A program made the position numbers and the translations under genes. From Pyrenochaeta sp. MPI-SDFR-AT-0127 (Eukaryota > Ascomycota > Dothideomycetes > Pleosporales > Cucurbitariaceae): a stretch of 64,000 nt of DNA. The stretch is from contig JAGTJM010000047.1 in NCBI GenBank assembly GCA_020747015.1, positions 186,001-250,000 of the forward strand, in the 5' to 3' direction. Shown one piece after another: positions 22,371 through 34,621 of this stretch (within the stretch, counting starts at the first letter, position 1; the number at the start of each line of letters is the position of its first letter). The notes below the pieces were generated by a model, which saw only the letters and a program-made list of their open reading frames with translations, was not told the DNA's origin and searched no databases.

Positions 22371-23693
22371 TTATATCAAGTCGCGCTTGACGAATTGATC
22401 GTACAGAGTCGAGCCAAGCTTAGCAGGCGAGCGCTCCACAACAACACCAGCAGCCTCGAGAGCGTTGATCTTGGAGTTGGCGTCACCCTTTCCGCCACTG
22501 ACAATAGCACCAGCGTGACCCATTCTCCTGCCCGGTGGCGCAGAGATACCAGCGATGAAGCTGACAACGGGCTTGTTGGCAGTGTTGTACTCCTTCAAGA
22601 AGTCTGCAGCATCCTCCTCGGCTGAACCACCAATCTCACCAATCATGATGATACCGTCCGTCTCCTCGTCCTTCAGGAAGACCTTGAGGCAGTCGATGAA
22701 GTTGGTTCCGGAGAAAGGGTCTCCACCGATGCCAACAACGAGGGACTGGCCGAGGCCCGCCTGGGTAGTCTGGTTCACCGCCTCGTAGGTAAGGGTTCCA
22801 GAGCGGGAGACGATGCCAACGCGGCCGCGCTTGTGGATGAAGCCAGGCATGATACCGATCTTGCATTGACCCTAGAAGAAGTATTAGACATGGTTGAGTA
22901 TAGCTGGAGGTGGTCGTGATCGTACGGGAGCGATGATACCGGGGCAGTTAGGGCCGACCATGCGGGACTTGTTCTGCGATTTGAGCATATCGGTGATGCG
23001 GACCATGTCTACTGCGAGTCAGTGCATGCTTCTTGATTTGCAGCTATTTGTGTCGTCCATACCGTGTTGTGGGATACCTTCCGTGATACTACCCGATGTC
23101 AGTTACCATGTCCTCGGGAGTGGAAATGCACACCTACGTCACAATCAGAGGCACCTCTGCGGCAATGGCCTCCTCGATACTGGCAGCAGCAACTGGGGGG
23201 CTACAGTCTGGTTAGTGCTTGGGGGTTGTGGAGAGGTTGCCGGGCGGGGCAGGCCTACGGGACGAAAATGGCGGTAGCGGTAGCTTGAGTCTCTTTGATG
23301 GCCTCTGCTACGTTCTTGAAGACGGGCAGTGAAAGATGCTGGGTGCCGGCCTTCTTGGGATTTGTGCCTCCAACGACTTTTGTGCCTACGGTGCCCTGTC
23401 AATTCCTCGTTCTGCATGCGAACAAGACAGCGGGCTGGGTTGGGCGCCATACCGTACTCAATGGCCTGCTGTGCGTGGAAGCTGTCTTCTGATTAGCCTC
23501 TTCCATCAATTGCACGCTGCACCACCCGCACTTACGTTCCCTGCTTTCCCGTAAAGCCCTGGAACAGCACCTTTGTGTCGCCGTTGATGCGGAGGTTCTT
23601 GATCGTCTCCGCATACTGCGACGAGCCCGTCGCATACTGCCTGGTCGTGGCTTTGGAAAGCGCAGAGCGCAGCGGTTGTCGGATTGCCTGCAT
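22371..23693 (-). CDS. LSC1: Succinyl-CoA ligase alpha subunit, mitochondrial
   Basis: Seven exons on the minus strand: 23693-23536, 23481-23453, 23385-23259, 23200-23138, 23088-23063, 23008-22926 and 22871-22371. They total 328 residues, near the family norm. The first 20 residues (MQAIRQPLRSALSKATTRQY) form a basic, Ser-rich mitochondrial presequence. Next come the CoA-binding Rossmann region ([23 protein letters not shown] in part), IFVPPP, ITEGIPQHDMVR and GPNCPG. The C-terminal ligase part carries the phosphohistidine-loop context GHAGAIVSG. The enzyme makes ATP or GTP from succinyl-CoA in the TCA cycle with the beta subunit. Exons of 29 and 26 nt are very short. The third exon's acceptor was placed at TAG (23388-23386) because this gives EYGTKVVGG; the upstream CAG would insert two extra residues. 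Confidence 0.95.
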
Positions 23694-24409
23694 CGTGACG
23701 GTGAAGCGGCCACGAAAGCAGAGGGAAATGTGCGGGAGGGAGTCGTAGAGCGGGTTGTTTGATGGGGTAGGTTTGAGCGAACAGCAAGCTGCGACATGGC
23801 GGGACTTCTTCGGACGAGCTTGGCCAATCTAAATTCTCAATGGCCAAAAGGGCCCGTCCGCGCCCGACAATCTTCACGAAAATACCTCGCTTGTCGATGC
23901 ATTCGTCCAACGGAACAATTGCACTCGATTTTCTTGTCCATTCTGGTGGCCGGCCGGATGTCTCAAGAACAGATGCAGTTTTGATGGGAAAATTACATGA
24001 CCCACGGGAGGTGGTTTGGCTCACACTTCTAGTCCTCCAAGCCTAGTCCTGACATGTCTCACACAGCGTACAGCGTACGAGATATGTCTAAGATCACAAT
24101 GTCTTCAATCGAAGACGCCTTCTAGATAGCCTATCCTTGAAATCTCTAGTCTCCTTCAACTCAGCACAGACAGCCGACAAACACATGGCGACACTATCAG
24201 TTCTGCTGGGCAACTTGACTTAGAACGAGCGAGAGTATTCATTGTGAAAGCTATGTGATATATACAGCGAAGCGAAGATATCTAAGCGATAGCTTTTTGC
24301 TCAAACACCTCATCCTGAGGGCCAACCCTATACTTTATCTCCAGTCATGATCTATATACAGAAGGCGTCTACGGTAGATACCAAGTTTCGAAGGGCACAG
24401 ACTAAGCGT
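23694..24409. other. Intergenic, no gene seen
   Basis: About 715 bp comprising the LSC1 promoter and the 3' region of the GH6 gene. No coding signal beyond antisense shadows. Confidence 0.5.
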
Positions 24410-25754
24410 TTAAAAGGCGGGCTTCGCGTTCTTGAGAAGCATCTCAAAGTATGCCTGGTTCCACTGGCCAGCCTCGGGAGAGGGCTTGAAGGATTCCTCC
24501 TTTCCGCAGAAGGAGTCGTAACGCGTGGCAGAGGTATCGGAGGTACCGTCAGACTCACCACCGGGCTTGACCCAGACAAAGGCGTCGACGAGCGAGTTGC
24601 CAGTGCTGCCGGTGGGGCGGACGCCAAAGCCGGCGCCGTTGATGTTGCACCAGTTGCCCCATGCCTTGCGAAGACCTTGGACAGCATTGCGGCCGGTGTC
24701 GATGATGGCCTGGCCGGGCATGCCAGCGGAGACGAGCTCGGGAGAGAAGAGCGAGACGTACAATTTCTCGTTCTGGGCCTTGTTCCACTGCGCATCGGAG
24801 TCCTTGGAGAACTCACCGGGAGTGAGGTCGTAGGCGTTCCAGCCGGCAACGTTGGTAGCAATACCGCGGACCTGCTTGGGGCTGCCGGCGTTCTTGTAAA
24901 CGGAGGCGAGCTCTTGAGCACCGGGCTCTGTCATGATTGTTAGTGATTGAATAACGAATAAAGGTGCTGAGCAAACGTACTGAGGTTGTCGTTCCAGCCG
25001 AGCCAGCCACCATGGCCAGCATCAATGTACATGGCAACGTTGGGCAAGTTAAGCTGCTTAAGGGCATATGCGACACCCTCACGGTAACCGGAGGCGGAGT
25101 CCTTGCAGGTCTGGAGGTTGATGTTGGTGACCAAGTTGGGAAGCGAATCGGGCTCAATGACGAGAGCGATAGCAGTGTTGGGGTACTTCTTCAAGATGGT
25201 GACAATGGCTGTGAAGGTTTAGCATCGCGTTTGTACACCTTCTATTCCAGTAATACTCACGGTCAATGTATTGGGTCTTGTAGACATTGATCTCACCAAC
25301 AGCGAGTTCACCGTTGGAAGCCTTAGCAGCACAATCACGGCCGGGAAGATCGTAGATGACCAAAGCGGCAATCTGGTTACATGGGACGTCCTTGATACCA
25401 TCCTCAACAACAGCGATCTTAGCACGGGTATCGCTACATGCTGTGTCAGTCTCGCTGCCGTAGAGAGTTTTACAACTTGACTTACATCCAGAGGAAAGTT
25501 CCAACGCTGGCAACCTTCTTGGCCGACGCAGCCAAAGCAGAGTTGGTGATAGCGGCAGCAGCCGAGTTGACCTCAGATGCGTAAAACTTGTTGGCGTAGA
25601 TGGAGCGGGATGCGAAGGGATTGCCGGAAAGAGTGACAGGTGTAGCACATGCGGCTGCGGCACGAGCAGTGATAGGACCGTTCTCCACAGGAGAAGGAAG
25701 CGCGAAAGCGCCAGTGATGGCGGAAGCCAAAGCGGCAGAGAAAAGACCCTTCAT
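24410..25754 (-). CDS. Secreted GH6 cellobiohydrolase / cellulase without CBM
   Basis: Four exons, 25754-25486, 25433-25261, 25208-24981 and 24927-24410, give 395 residues. A signal peptide (MKGLFSAALASAITGAFALP) precedes the GH6 catalytic domain, which starts at LSGNPFASRSIYANKFY. The two catalytic-acid regions of the family are present: VIYDLPGRDCAA (the Asp equivalent to D175 of T. reesei Cel6A) and LVIEPDSLPNLVTN (equivalent to D221). Further family blocks are YIDAGHGGWLGW, TNVAGWNAY and FVWVKPGGESDG. There is no CBM1 or Ser/Thr linker, so this is a catalytic-domain-only cellulase. It inverts configuration and cleaves cellobiose from cellulose non-reducing ends, or acts as an endoglucanase; loop lengths would decide. 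A TATA box lies about 75 bp upstream. A cluster of CreA-type sites 590-630 bp upstream suggests glucose repression. Confidence 0.95.
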
Positions 25755-25826
25755 GATGACGGCGACTGGAGATGAGTGAGTTCCTAGAGAGGTCGATGCC
25801 AGAAACCTTTGGGGGGTGAAGTGCCT

Positions 25827-25832
25827 CTTATA
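25827..25832 (-). promoter_or_regulatory. TATA box of the GH6 gene
   Basis: TATAAG on the minus strand within GATATAAG, 73-78 bp upstream of the start codon, a usual position for a strongly inducible fungal secreted-enzyme gene. Confidence 0.5.
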
Positions 25833-26340
25833 TCGACATTGGCAGGCGACATAGTACTATGGCAAACGCTTCGGCGCCATTCTCAAATGGAGGTACCGGA
25901 TCATCAGGAAGCAGGCCCGTCAACTGCGGATGTGGATCGTCGTTTCTGGTCTGTGCAAGTTGGCGCTTGGGAGATGAGGCTTAGATGAAGCCTGAATAAC
26001 AACGGTATGAATTTGAATCATGACAGGGTTAACAGTCAAATGACGCGAGGTTAATGAAATGTGAGAGAGTTAATTCCTAGGGTGGCGTTGCTTGGAGCGA
26101 TCTCCATGGACCTTTCCCAGGGAAGTCTTTATGCTTCCACCAAGTGTGTATGCTAACATGTCCAAAACGGGGACACAATGATCGATGTGATCACTGAGGA
26201 AATATTGTTTGGCGGCTTGAGCATCCCTGATCGAACCATTGTAATTGTTTCCGTACATTGTTAGGTTTTGGTGGCGTGCCGCCTGAGGGAAACATTGTCA
26301 GGGCAAATAGATGAACGTATACATGAGACACCTTGTTGTT

Positions 26341-26384
26341 GCGGGGGTGCTCACTTTCCGGGACTATTACCCCGCGATCCCCAC
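26341..26384. promoter_or_regulatory. Cluster of CreA/Cre1-type sites upstream of GH6
   Basis: Three matches to SYGGRG in 44 bp: GCGGGG (26341-26346, plus strand), CCCCGC (26370-26375) and CCCCAC (26379-26384), the last two on the minus strand and only three bases apart. Closely spaced pairs are the functional arrangement for the carbon-catabolite repressor CreA/Cre1. The sites lie 587-630 bp upstream of the cellulase start. Occupancy is inferred. Confidence 0.35.
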
Positions 26385-28191
26385 GCTGTGAATATCAGCC
26401 TTGTTCCTCGATATTCTGATTGGTAGTGCCAAATTTTGGCGTTCAGCACGATTCGACTATTAGGTCGCGTTGTTGGAGTCCAAAACAGCGGCTGAGGTCC
26501 TATCCAAACGATTCTCATTCGTGGCATTCAACGCAATACCAAGGTCCGTTTTCCATCAAGCTTTTCGATATCATGTCTATGCCTATGAGAGAAATGATGT
26601 GCAAAGTGTGGGTTCATCGACTCAGATATCCGTCTGCAGGCCTGCTCCAGCTTCTGGGTCATGATTCTGACCTATTGAATTGTTTCTCTACTGCAACATT
26701 GATCAACGCAAATGGAAAAGGAGACACACTTGCCTGAAATCGTAATATCGATCTATCAGCCCTTAATGTGTGATTGACAAGCGTCTGACACGGTACCAAG
26801 CAGGTACAGGAGATCAATCCTGGATTGCGTTGGCCGAAGACGCCTTCTAGAAAAATTACAAATGTACACATGACGGACCATATTGATTGACACCGATCTT
26901 GGAGGCTCTTTAGGCGTGCATTTATCCCTAGGCAGTCTGCACCTAAGGGGCTGGCGCGTAGGAAACCAGTTAGCTGACCGGTCTCCAACCTCGCTTCCGA
27001 TGCGAGGGTGCTAAACGATGGATTTTCAGTAGTGTAATGGACAAACATGGCAGGCTTCTGGAAGACGGAAGGTGAACATGTCAGACGACGCCGCGCGTTC
27101 AACGAATTAGGGGGTCAGCGAGGTCCGTGAAAGGCGGTTCCTAGGTGTTTTAAGAGCAATCAGGGATATGCTACCTACGTATAATATGCCAATCTCTTGG
27201 AGATTCATTGCTATGCATCGAGCGAGTTCATACTCGAAAAGGCATTTAGGTGTGACTGCCGACATGATGCTGCATTTGCGGTTTCTACCTTCAATCGTGT
27301 ACCAGTATCTGGAAGCAATGCTACCAAAGAATCGTTACCACGGCATATGGCAGTGCTTTTCGGTATTTGGTGTAGCATTGTGCGACAGAAGATTCGGAAG
27401 CCGAACCCTCTGATATATGCCAAGGATTGTCAGCTTTCTCAGGAGGCAACATTAAGGTTATATAGCGAGGCGTGCGTGAGTGGATCGCTAGAGTGCGGGT
27501 GGTTTGAAGTTAGAAGAGTGGGTTAATTAACCGTTGGCTCGTGATAACACTAGTCTCTTGTCGCTTCCTAGTTGAGCAAGGCGCAGGCTCGGGTACTTTC
27601 TTGATGTACCTAAGCTTCCACCAATGTGCCGCAAGCCTCACGCTTGAGGAGAATTCTTGAAGCTTGACTAGACCTCGCAGGATACATCATGTCGTCAACT
27701 AATTGTGTACCAGAACTTGGCCAGAGAGGCGCACAAAGACAGCAGAAGTCTTTGCAAATGGTCATTCTATCTTCAATGGTCCGGTTATTAGGCAGTATGT
27801 CCGTCTTGCCCCTGTAGACCCTTGTGTCACCATAACGAAGATCAACCGTAAAGCCACCGCCATATGCGCATATTGATGGTCGTACCCCAGTTGCGGCGAA
27901 TCAACGGCGCCGGCCAATATCTCCATGCAACAGCGGTACGGCAACGGAACAATACAGGCTAGAGGGCTTCGGCACATTCTGCGATTTCGAAGGCTAATGT
28001 ATTGTCTTCGACCCTGATCAGTGTCTGAGCATTATGCTACAACATGCACCAGAACGCCAATCACCGTGGCATACTACGAGCCAGGCACTTGATTTGGCGC
28101 AACACCATGCGACGATGTGATATCTTCACAAAAAAAAACACCCTTAAACGCCACATATGCTCCGAATTTTCCTCTGATCCTAATTCTACAT

Positions 28192-30607
28192 TCACACATT
28201 GCTCGGTCCTGGGCCTTTCCCTTGGTCAAGCAATAGATGTGGCTTCAAGAACCCATCATCAATCTGCTTGAACGCATTGGCGGGATCCTGACTAATGTCG
28301 TTGAATAGTTGTTTCACCGCGCCTGTCGCCGTTGCGACCCTACCAGGACCCTCCGGCGGCCTATGCCCAGACGTCGGATATGGGGAAGCGTCCGCTGCGA
28401 GGCCTAATGGCGATGGGTTACGGTTTGGTGAGCGGCGTACGCTTGGAGGTAAATCAAGATCCGTATCATCCTCATCAGCAGAGCCACTGTCAGCGGGACT
28501 GAGAAGACCTTGATCAGCACCATCAGGCCGTCGTGGACGACTCGAGTTACGACGGGTAGCGAAGCCGTTTGGTTGTATTGGTGGACTGTTGTGGCTGAAT
28601 GAGCCACTTGAATAAGTACCGTCCGGTCCATGGACATCACTCAGGGTGAAGCCATTCTGGCTAGGACGTGGAGTATGGCCAAACCCTTGGCCCTTGTTGC
28701 GTGTGTATGTGCCGCCGTTGACAACCTCGATATCGAATTCGTCATCGCTATCAATCTCTTCAACGACGCCGGTGCGAATACCTAAGATTTCCAGCATGCG
28801 TGCTGTGGTGCCCCCAAATATGATGACAGTCAGTACGACTACGACAAGTACAGTCGCTCGAAGTGTATCGCCGTTGTTGCCTGTCAGACCAGCAGCGAGC
28901 GCAACACCTACTGCTCCTCGTAGACCTGCCCAATAGATCATGGCCTGGTGCGCATACGGAATCTCCTCAACAAGCTCCTCTCCACGGCGGCGTTGGCGGT
29001 ATCTCGTCACAGCGTTGATGAGCTTGGATAGGGGAAACACTGCGCACCATCGAGCTGCGCAAATCCCAACTACGGTGATCAGAATAAACAGCGGTTTGTA
29101 GTCCAATTTGTTATCGGTGAAGAGTGAGAGTCCTAGGTAGATGAAGATGAAGTTCTCTGATAATTGTGCCGTGACTTGGAATACGAATTTGGTAGTCAGT
29201 TGTGTGCGCCGAGACATGTTGTGGTAGGCATAGTGCTTTAAGCAAATGCCACAAAACAACAGGGACACGATGCCTTGCCAGATATTAGCTCATGGCTTTG
29301 CAGAACAGCCAAGATACTCACCAGACATGTGAATGGCATTCGAAAAAAAGTAGGTCAAGTATGCGGTGAGGATGATGAGGCAACTCTCGGTTTTGGGGAA
29401 ACGTCTCACATATGTGAATTTGAGCATTAGCGACACAGCAATGCCCACCATGACGCCAATGAATAGACTTCCAAAGAAGACGCCAAAGAAAATGCCAAAG
29501 GCCTCGAAGAGACTGAGGATACCAAGTGATTCAGCACCGTCCTTGTACTTCTGGGCCGTCTCAAACAAGACGATGGCAACGGCGTCGTTCAAGATGGACT
29601 CGCCAAAGATGAGGGTATACAACTTTGGTTCGACCTTGTACGTGTCGAAGATAGCAAGAATGGTGACGGGGTCGGTCGCGGAGAGGGTGGCGCCGACGGA
29701 CATGGCTTCCACAAAATTGATTTTGAAGCCATCGAGGGGTATCCTGGTCCACAGGAAGAGGACAAGACCTAGGACGAGGGCGGATATGAATGTTCCCGCA
29801 AATGCAAAAGTTAAAATGGTGCCAATGTGTCTGAAGAAGTTCCCCTAGACGGGGTCAGTGGTCTGTTGGGAGGGTATAGTTCGGTAGCACTCACTTGATG
29901 CAATTCATAGCCCGCAGAAAGGATGATGGGAGGTAGTAGGAGGTTGAAGAACATCTGATAGTCGAAGCTGACAGCATCTAGTACAGATGCCACCGCTGTC
30001 AGGCGTAGAACGAGGCCAACGACCATGCCTAAATGGTGTTAGTGACCTTCTGTAGCGCGGTTTTGACTGCAGGATGGGTTCGGGTGCATGGCATGCCAAC
30101 GACAGTTCACCCCACCGCGGGACCACTGACGGAGCTCTGACGGCGATGCAGCGGCTTTGTTGACATGGATATGCACACGACTCCCAAGCTGTCACTGCCT
30201 TTGCCCACGTGCAGTGCAGGCCAGCCGCGCCCTCGGAACGTACCAGCAAAGATGGACAGGACAGTCTCGTGGACTGCTTGTATTTTCCGCGTATGCAGTA
30301 TGTAACTCGTGAATAGAGCGATTATGAGTAGGATGATGAGGATGGACAGGGCCCATGATGTGAATATCTCCTTCTGTCCTGCCTCTGGTTCTTCTGTTTG
30401 GCGGTATTAGAGATGGGCATGGCTGAGATGGAGGGAGGCAGGAGGGGGACTGACCATCGGGGTCTGCGTCGACAGCATCTCGCTCTGGGAAAAGGCAACA
30501 GTCAGTAGCCGTCCATGTTGTTTGCCCTGGGGGGTTTGCTTGTTGGGATATGTTGGGGGGCGCATACTGAGCAATTCGGCAATCGCCCACCCCACTGCCA
30601 GGACCAT
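28192..30607 (-). CDS. NHX1: Endosomal/vacuolar Na+(K+)/H+ exchanger, NHX1-type
   Basis: Six exons on the minus strand: 30607-30568, 30484-30455, 30393-30244, 30028-29895, 29844-29322 and 29273-28192. They total 652 residues, close to yeast Nhx1. A short hydrophobic leader and an acidic stretch (DADPDEEPEAG) precede the membrane domain. Family blocks in order are HETVLSIFAGMVVGL, FFNLLLPPIILSAGYELH (amiloride-binding region), ATLSATDPVTILAIF, GESILNDAVAIVLFE (transport Asp) and YWAGLRGAVGVALA. A hydrophilic cytosolic tail of about 180 residues ends the protein. It exchanges luminal H+ for Na+ or K+ in late endosomes and vacuoles, supporting pH and salt tolerance. The first two coding exons are only 40 and 30 nt and were placed from splice signals and frame. 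The last intron (48 nt) uses an AAG acceptor. The gene is divergent from the sugar symporter. Confidence 0.9.
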
Positions 30608-31543
30608 ACTGAACTCAGGGCGGCGCTCTCATGGGCAGGCTCTGCGGTATGGCGAACAGACTCGTCGCGGACGGCTTCGGGGTGCAAAGGAAATGTGGCT
30701 GCTGCTGCTCGAGGTGTAGTGCAACCCAGGGCGGCGTAGCGATGGGCGCGGTTAGGCAACGTTTCACGGGACCGCGGCGGTCGAGGGCGTCCCGTCTCCG
30801 GTCAGCAGCAGACGCGCGTGCAAAGAGATGGGGAATGCGCAACAAGGGCCGAGGGACAAGAGCCGGGGAGGATTGGGAACTGGTGGAGCTCCTGACCTGC
30901 TTGCACATGAGCGCATCCATCCCAGGTGTTGGCTTGGCCCCCAGCCGTTTCAGCGAGCACCCAGTGTGCGTTTTGAGCCTAGGCCCCGTTCGGCGCCTGC
31001 GACCAGGGTCGGTCGGTCCCTCCGCCTACTGATTCCCCGTCGACGTCACCGCACACTCCCGCTGCATGACATCCGTCTACAATCACCTGCAACACAACCT
31101 TTTTTTGCTCCACGGAACGGCTGTGTGCACAATACCACCTGACCTACACCGCCCTCTTATAGCCTCGCTTACTCGCGCTCTCTGCCCATCTCTCGCACTC
31201 CTGTGCTCTTGTGCTCTTGCTCTCTTGCTCCCTCTCCGTCTCGTTGTAGTTTGCCCGACCCGTCAGCCGCCTCACAGCCGTCATATACACGGCCGCTCCC
31301 AACTAGTGCCACTTTTCAGGTGGCAGCATGGCTCGCTTTTCCCGCATCACCTAGTTGTCTTGGTTGCACTTGCTCTTGCTCAACAGCCCTTTCTTTGCGC
31401 GTTCAACATCTTTACTCAACCACTACCTAAGCGTGCCTGCCAATCACAGCGCCTGCGCTTCCTTACATCGGTAAGCCACCAGGACCCTCCACGTCGCCTG
31501 CGCAAAAGCCATCGAGAGCACAATCCGCGCAGCGACCGCCAAC
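30608..31543. other. Divergent promoter region of NHX1 and the SUT gene
   Basis: About 935 bp, GC- and pyrimidine-rich on the plus strand, between two transporter genes transcribed away from each other. It holds both promoters and probably a long leader of the symporter. ORFs seen here are antisense or unsupported. Confidence 0.5.
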
Positions 31544-33733
31544 ATGCCGTCCTCGCGTCCAGATGGCACCGACTCGCCTTCACCTCCACCGGCCTCTCCT
31601 CAGGGTCCTCCAGCATCACGCCCACGTCCACGCCCCAAACTTGTATCTTTTGGTCGCGACTCGCTTGCTGGTGGTCGTCCTAGCGCCGAAGGACGGCCTC
31701 ACGTTGAATTCATCGAAGCCCTGTCACCGCTTGTGATTCCGACACGCATGTCTTCAGAAGTCGACCCGCTGCTCAAGGAGGTGCTCTCGCCTCTCGGCAG
31801 CGACGACGACTGGCAAGGCGAGCAACAGGTCGAAGAAACCAAGAGCAGTTGGTTCCTGTTCTTGCTCACCTTTGGTGGACTTGGTCTACAAATAGGATGG
31901 TCTGTAGAGACGTCTAATGGATCTGTAGGTTCTCTTTCCTTTGACACCCTTGAACACTTGTGTACTTGCCAGGGCTTCGACATTTTCAGGTGTAATCTTT
32001 ATTCCCACTCTCAGAATCTTGTCGATTCTTTACTTTGGAACTTGTTGAATGCTTACCACCCTTACTGACTTTCATGTGTAGCCCTATCTTCTATCACTCG
32101 GCATCACCAAGTCTATGCTCGCACTAGTATGGATTGCCGGCCCGCTATCTGGAGTTCTCGTTCAACCCTACGTCGGTCTCAAGAGCGACAACTGCCGCCT
32201 ACGCCTGGGAAAGAGGAGACCTTTTATCATTGGTGGCGCAGCAGCGACAATTGTTTCACTCATGGTTTTGGCATGGGCAAAAGAGATTGTCGGAGGCTTT
32301 CTGGGCATTTTCGGTGCTGACGTAGAATCCTCCTGGGTGAAGACGAGTATCATGCTCTTTGCTGTCCTGTTTGTGTACGTGCTGGATTTCGCTATCAACG
32401 TCAGTAAGTATACCCAGTACACCCCACACTCGAAACTATCGCCATTAACCATTCTATAGTCCAGGCTGGTGTCCGTGCATACATTGTTGACGTCGCTCCG
32501 ACACATCAGCAGGAATCTGCGAATGCGTGGCTGATGCGGTCTGCGGGTATTGGAAATATCTTAGGCTACCTAGCTGGCTACATCAAGCTCCCAGATTACC
32601 TTCCCTGGCTTGGTGACTCCCAGTTCAAGGTTCTCTGCGCCATCGCGTCTTTCATCATGGCTCTTACGGTCGGCATCAGCTGTTCTACTTGTGCAGAACG
32701 CGACCCTCAATTTGACACTGCCCCAGCAGAGCAACAAGACGGCGTCATTGCTTTCTTCAAAAGTCTTGCACGCTCAGTCAAGAAATTGCCACCACAGATC
32801 AAACGAGTCTGCGAAGTGCAATTCTTCGCCTGGATCGGATGGTTCCCCTTCCTTTTTTACATCACCACTTACGTTGGCGGAATCTATGCCGACCCGTTCT
32901 TCGAGGAAAACCCAAATCTACCGGATGAAAAGCTGGATGAGATCTGGGAAGATGCAACACGAATTGGCACTCGAGCCCTTCTAATCTTTGCAGTCACTAC
33001 CTTCTTGGCCTCTGTCTTTCTCCCATTCATCATCCCACCGACTTTTCAAGCTCCGGAACCCGACCGTCCAGTAACGCCGGCAACCCCCATGACACCAGCG
33101 ACTCCGCACTCCATGGGTGGCTCGGGCTACTTCGCACTCAACCATACCCCCAAAGGAGCCCCAAAGACAATCATGGAGAAGATTTCAAAGTCCATGGAAC
33201 TGCTGCAAGTAAAATCGCTGACCCTTCGTCGTTCTTGGTTCATCTCGCATATCCTCTTCGCTGTACTTATGGTTCTCACCTTCTTTGTACGTAGTACGTG
33301 GGGCGCCACAATCCTCGTTGGCGCTATCGGAATCCCCTGGTGTGTGACCAACTGGGCTCCATTTGCCATTATATCCTCCGAAATCTCGAAGCGCGACGCC
33401 ATTAGACGTGGCATCATCCGACCTCGTGACCGTGAGTCTCAGCTTATTGCCGCGGGCGAAGATGATGGTTCAGGAGCGGACTCAGCTGGAGTGGTGCTCG
33501 GGATACACAATGTTGCAATTGCGGCACCACAAGTTATCGCCACGCTTGTCAGTGCGGTGATGTTCAAGCTGCTGCAGAAGCCAAGAGGAACCGCGGGCGA
33601 TAATAGTGTTGCATGGGTTCTGCGATTTGGCGGTATTTGTGCGCTAATTGCTGCATGGCTGACACTGCGAGTAACTGAAGAGAAGGTTGAGGAAGAGGTA
33701 GACGAGCCGTTTAGGAGGAGGCGGATGTCTTAG
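31544..33733 (+). CDS. SUT-type sucrose/maltose-H+ symporter (GPH/MFS)
   Basis: Exons 31544-31924, 32082-32403 and 32460-33733 encode 658 residues. The N-terminus is cytosolic and Pro/Ser-rich (about 105 residues). Twelve membrane segments follow, beginning SSWFLFLLTFGGLGLQIGWSVE. The symporter signature is split by the first intron: VETSNGS joins PYLLSLGITKS. The loop after segment 2 carries SDNCRLRLGKRRPFI, the conserved (R)xGRRRPF loop of plant and fungal sucrose carriers. A long central loop (about residues 370-450) separates the halves. The C-terminus is rich in Glu and Arg. Schizosaccharomyces Sut1, of the same family, carries maltose and sucrose with protons; which sugar this one prefers cannot be read from sequence. 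The first intron is long for the window (157 nt), but the joined frame fits the family without a further exon. Confidence 0.9.
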
Positions 33734-34621
33734 GAGGGCCGCGATCAAGAAGCTCAGATACGCTCGAGATCTGATTTGCAAGCATCTCTTGGACAGTTCG
33801 CGTCGTACGAAGATACTGGGGGTTTGTAATGACGCAACGACTGTACGACAGCGCTCGGTATATTTTGGGCTTCGCGCGGCCTGATCCGCTTACATTATGG
33901 CTTTGGGGTTTGGTTTTGGATTCAAAGCATCACAACGAGCGACGGCGTCTGGGACTGTTAGAGTGAAGCATATTTTGTAGCGAGGGAGTTTGGGACACGC
34001 ACACATGGACAGGAAAAGTCTCACTATGGTTCTGTTACGCTCATTCTGGAAAGACTAGTAGACAAGTAGATTAGGTAGATTGGCCAATGCATACATTTAC
34101 CAACAATTGATTTTTGTACTTGTGAAGTGTAAGCTCACTTTCAAGAGCGGAAACTGTGAGGATGACAACACTTTTGCTGAAACGGGGTTTTTTAATGGTA
34201 TGCGAAAGCTGCCTGCTGCACTTGTAACGAAGGGCTCATGTGTTTCATTTGTTGGCGTTGAGACTGCGTACGATAGCCCTTGTGATTCGCTTTCATAGAG
34301 CACCGTGTACTGTTCCAACTTACTATACACATATGTGATACTACATCTCACTTGCATGGACTTCCGCCTTGCCTGTTCCTCTTCACTGCTGCTCTGTGTT
34401 TCGAAAGGCAGCACCTGTCTCCCGTGTTCCGCTTCGCTCCTTGGTCTACTGGAAAGCTTTGCCTAAGTGACTCTTGAAAGCGTATGCTTTGGCTACATTT
34501 TGGTTGATAGCGTCGCGGAAGCTTCTAGCAGATGTATTTGCGTATCTTTGTCGGCTCCACAAATGAGACTGGCCATCTCAACGCTGGATTCTCGGATCTT
34601 CGCCTCGATGAGAAGCATTCA
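33734..34621. other. Intergenic, no gene seen
   Basis: About 890 bp between convergent genes (the symporter and FAF1). Nothing recognisable. Confidence 0.5.

Larger units (their letters stand above)
25755..28191. other. 2.4-kb intergenic region, no gene seen
   Basis: It holds the GH6 promoter and, at the right, the 3' region of the NHX1-type gene. Open frames at 26659-27102 (minus), 27197-27526 (plus) and 27762-27977 (minus) have no domain, start context or splice pattern that I recognise, and are not called. Confidence 0.5.

Noticed and set aside
26659..27526. ORFs in the GH6-NHX1 intergenic region
   Set aside because: No recognisable protein features on either strand.
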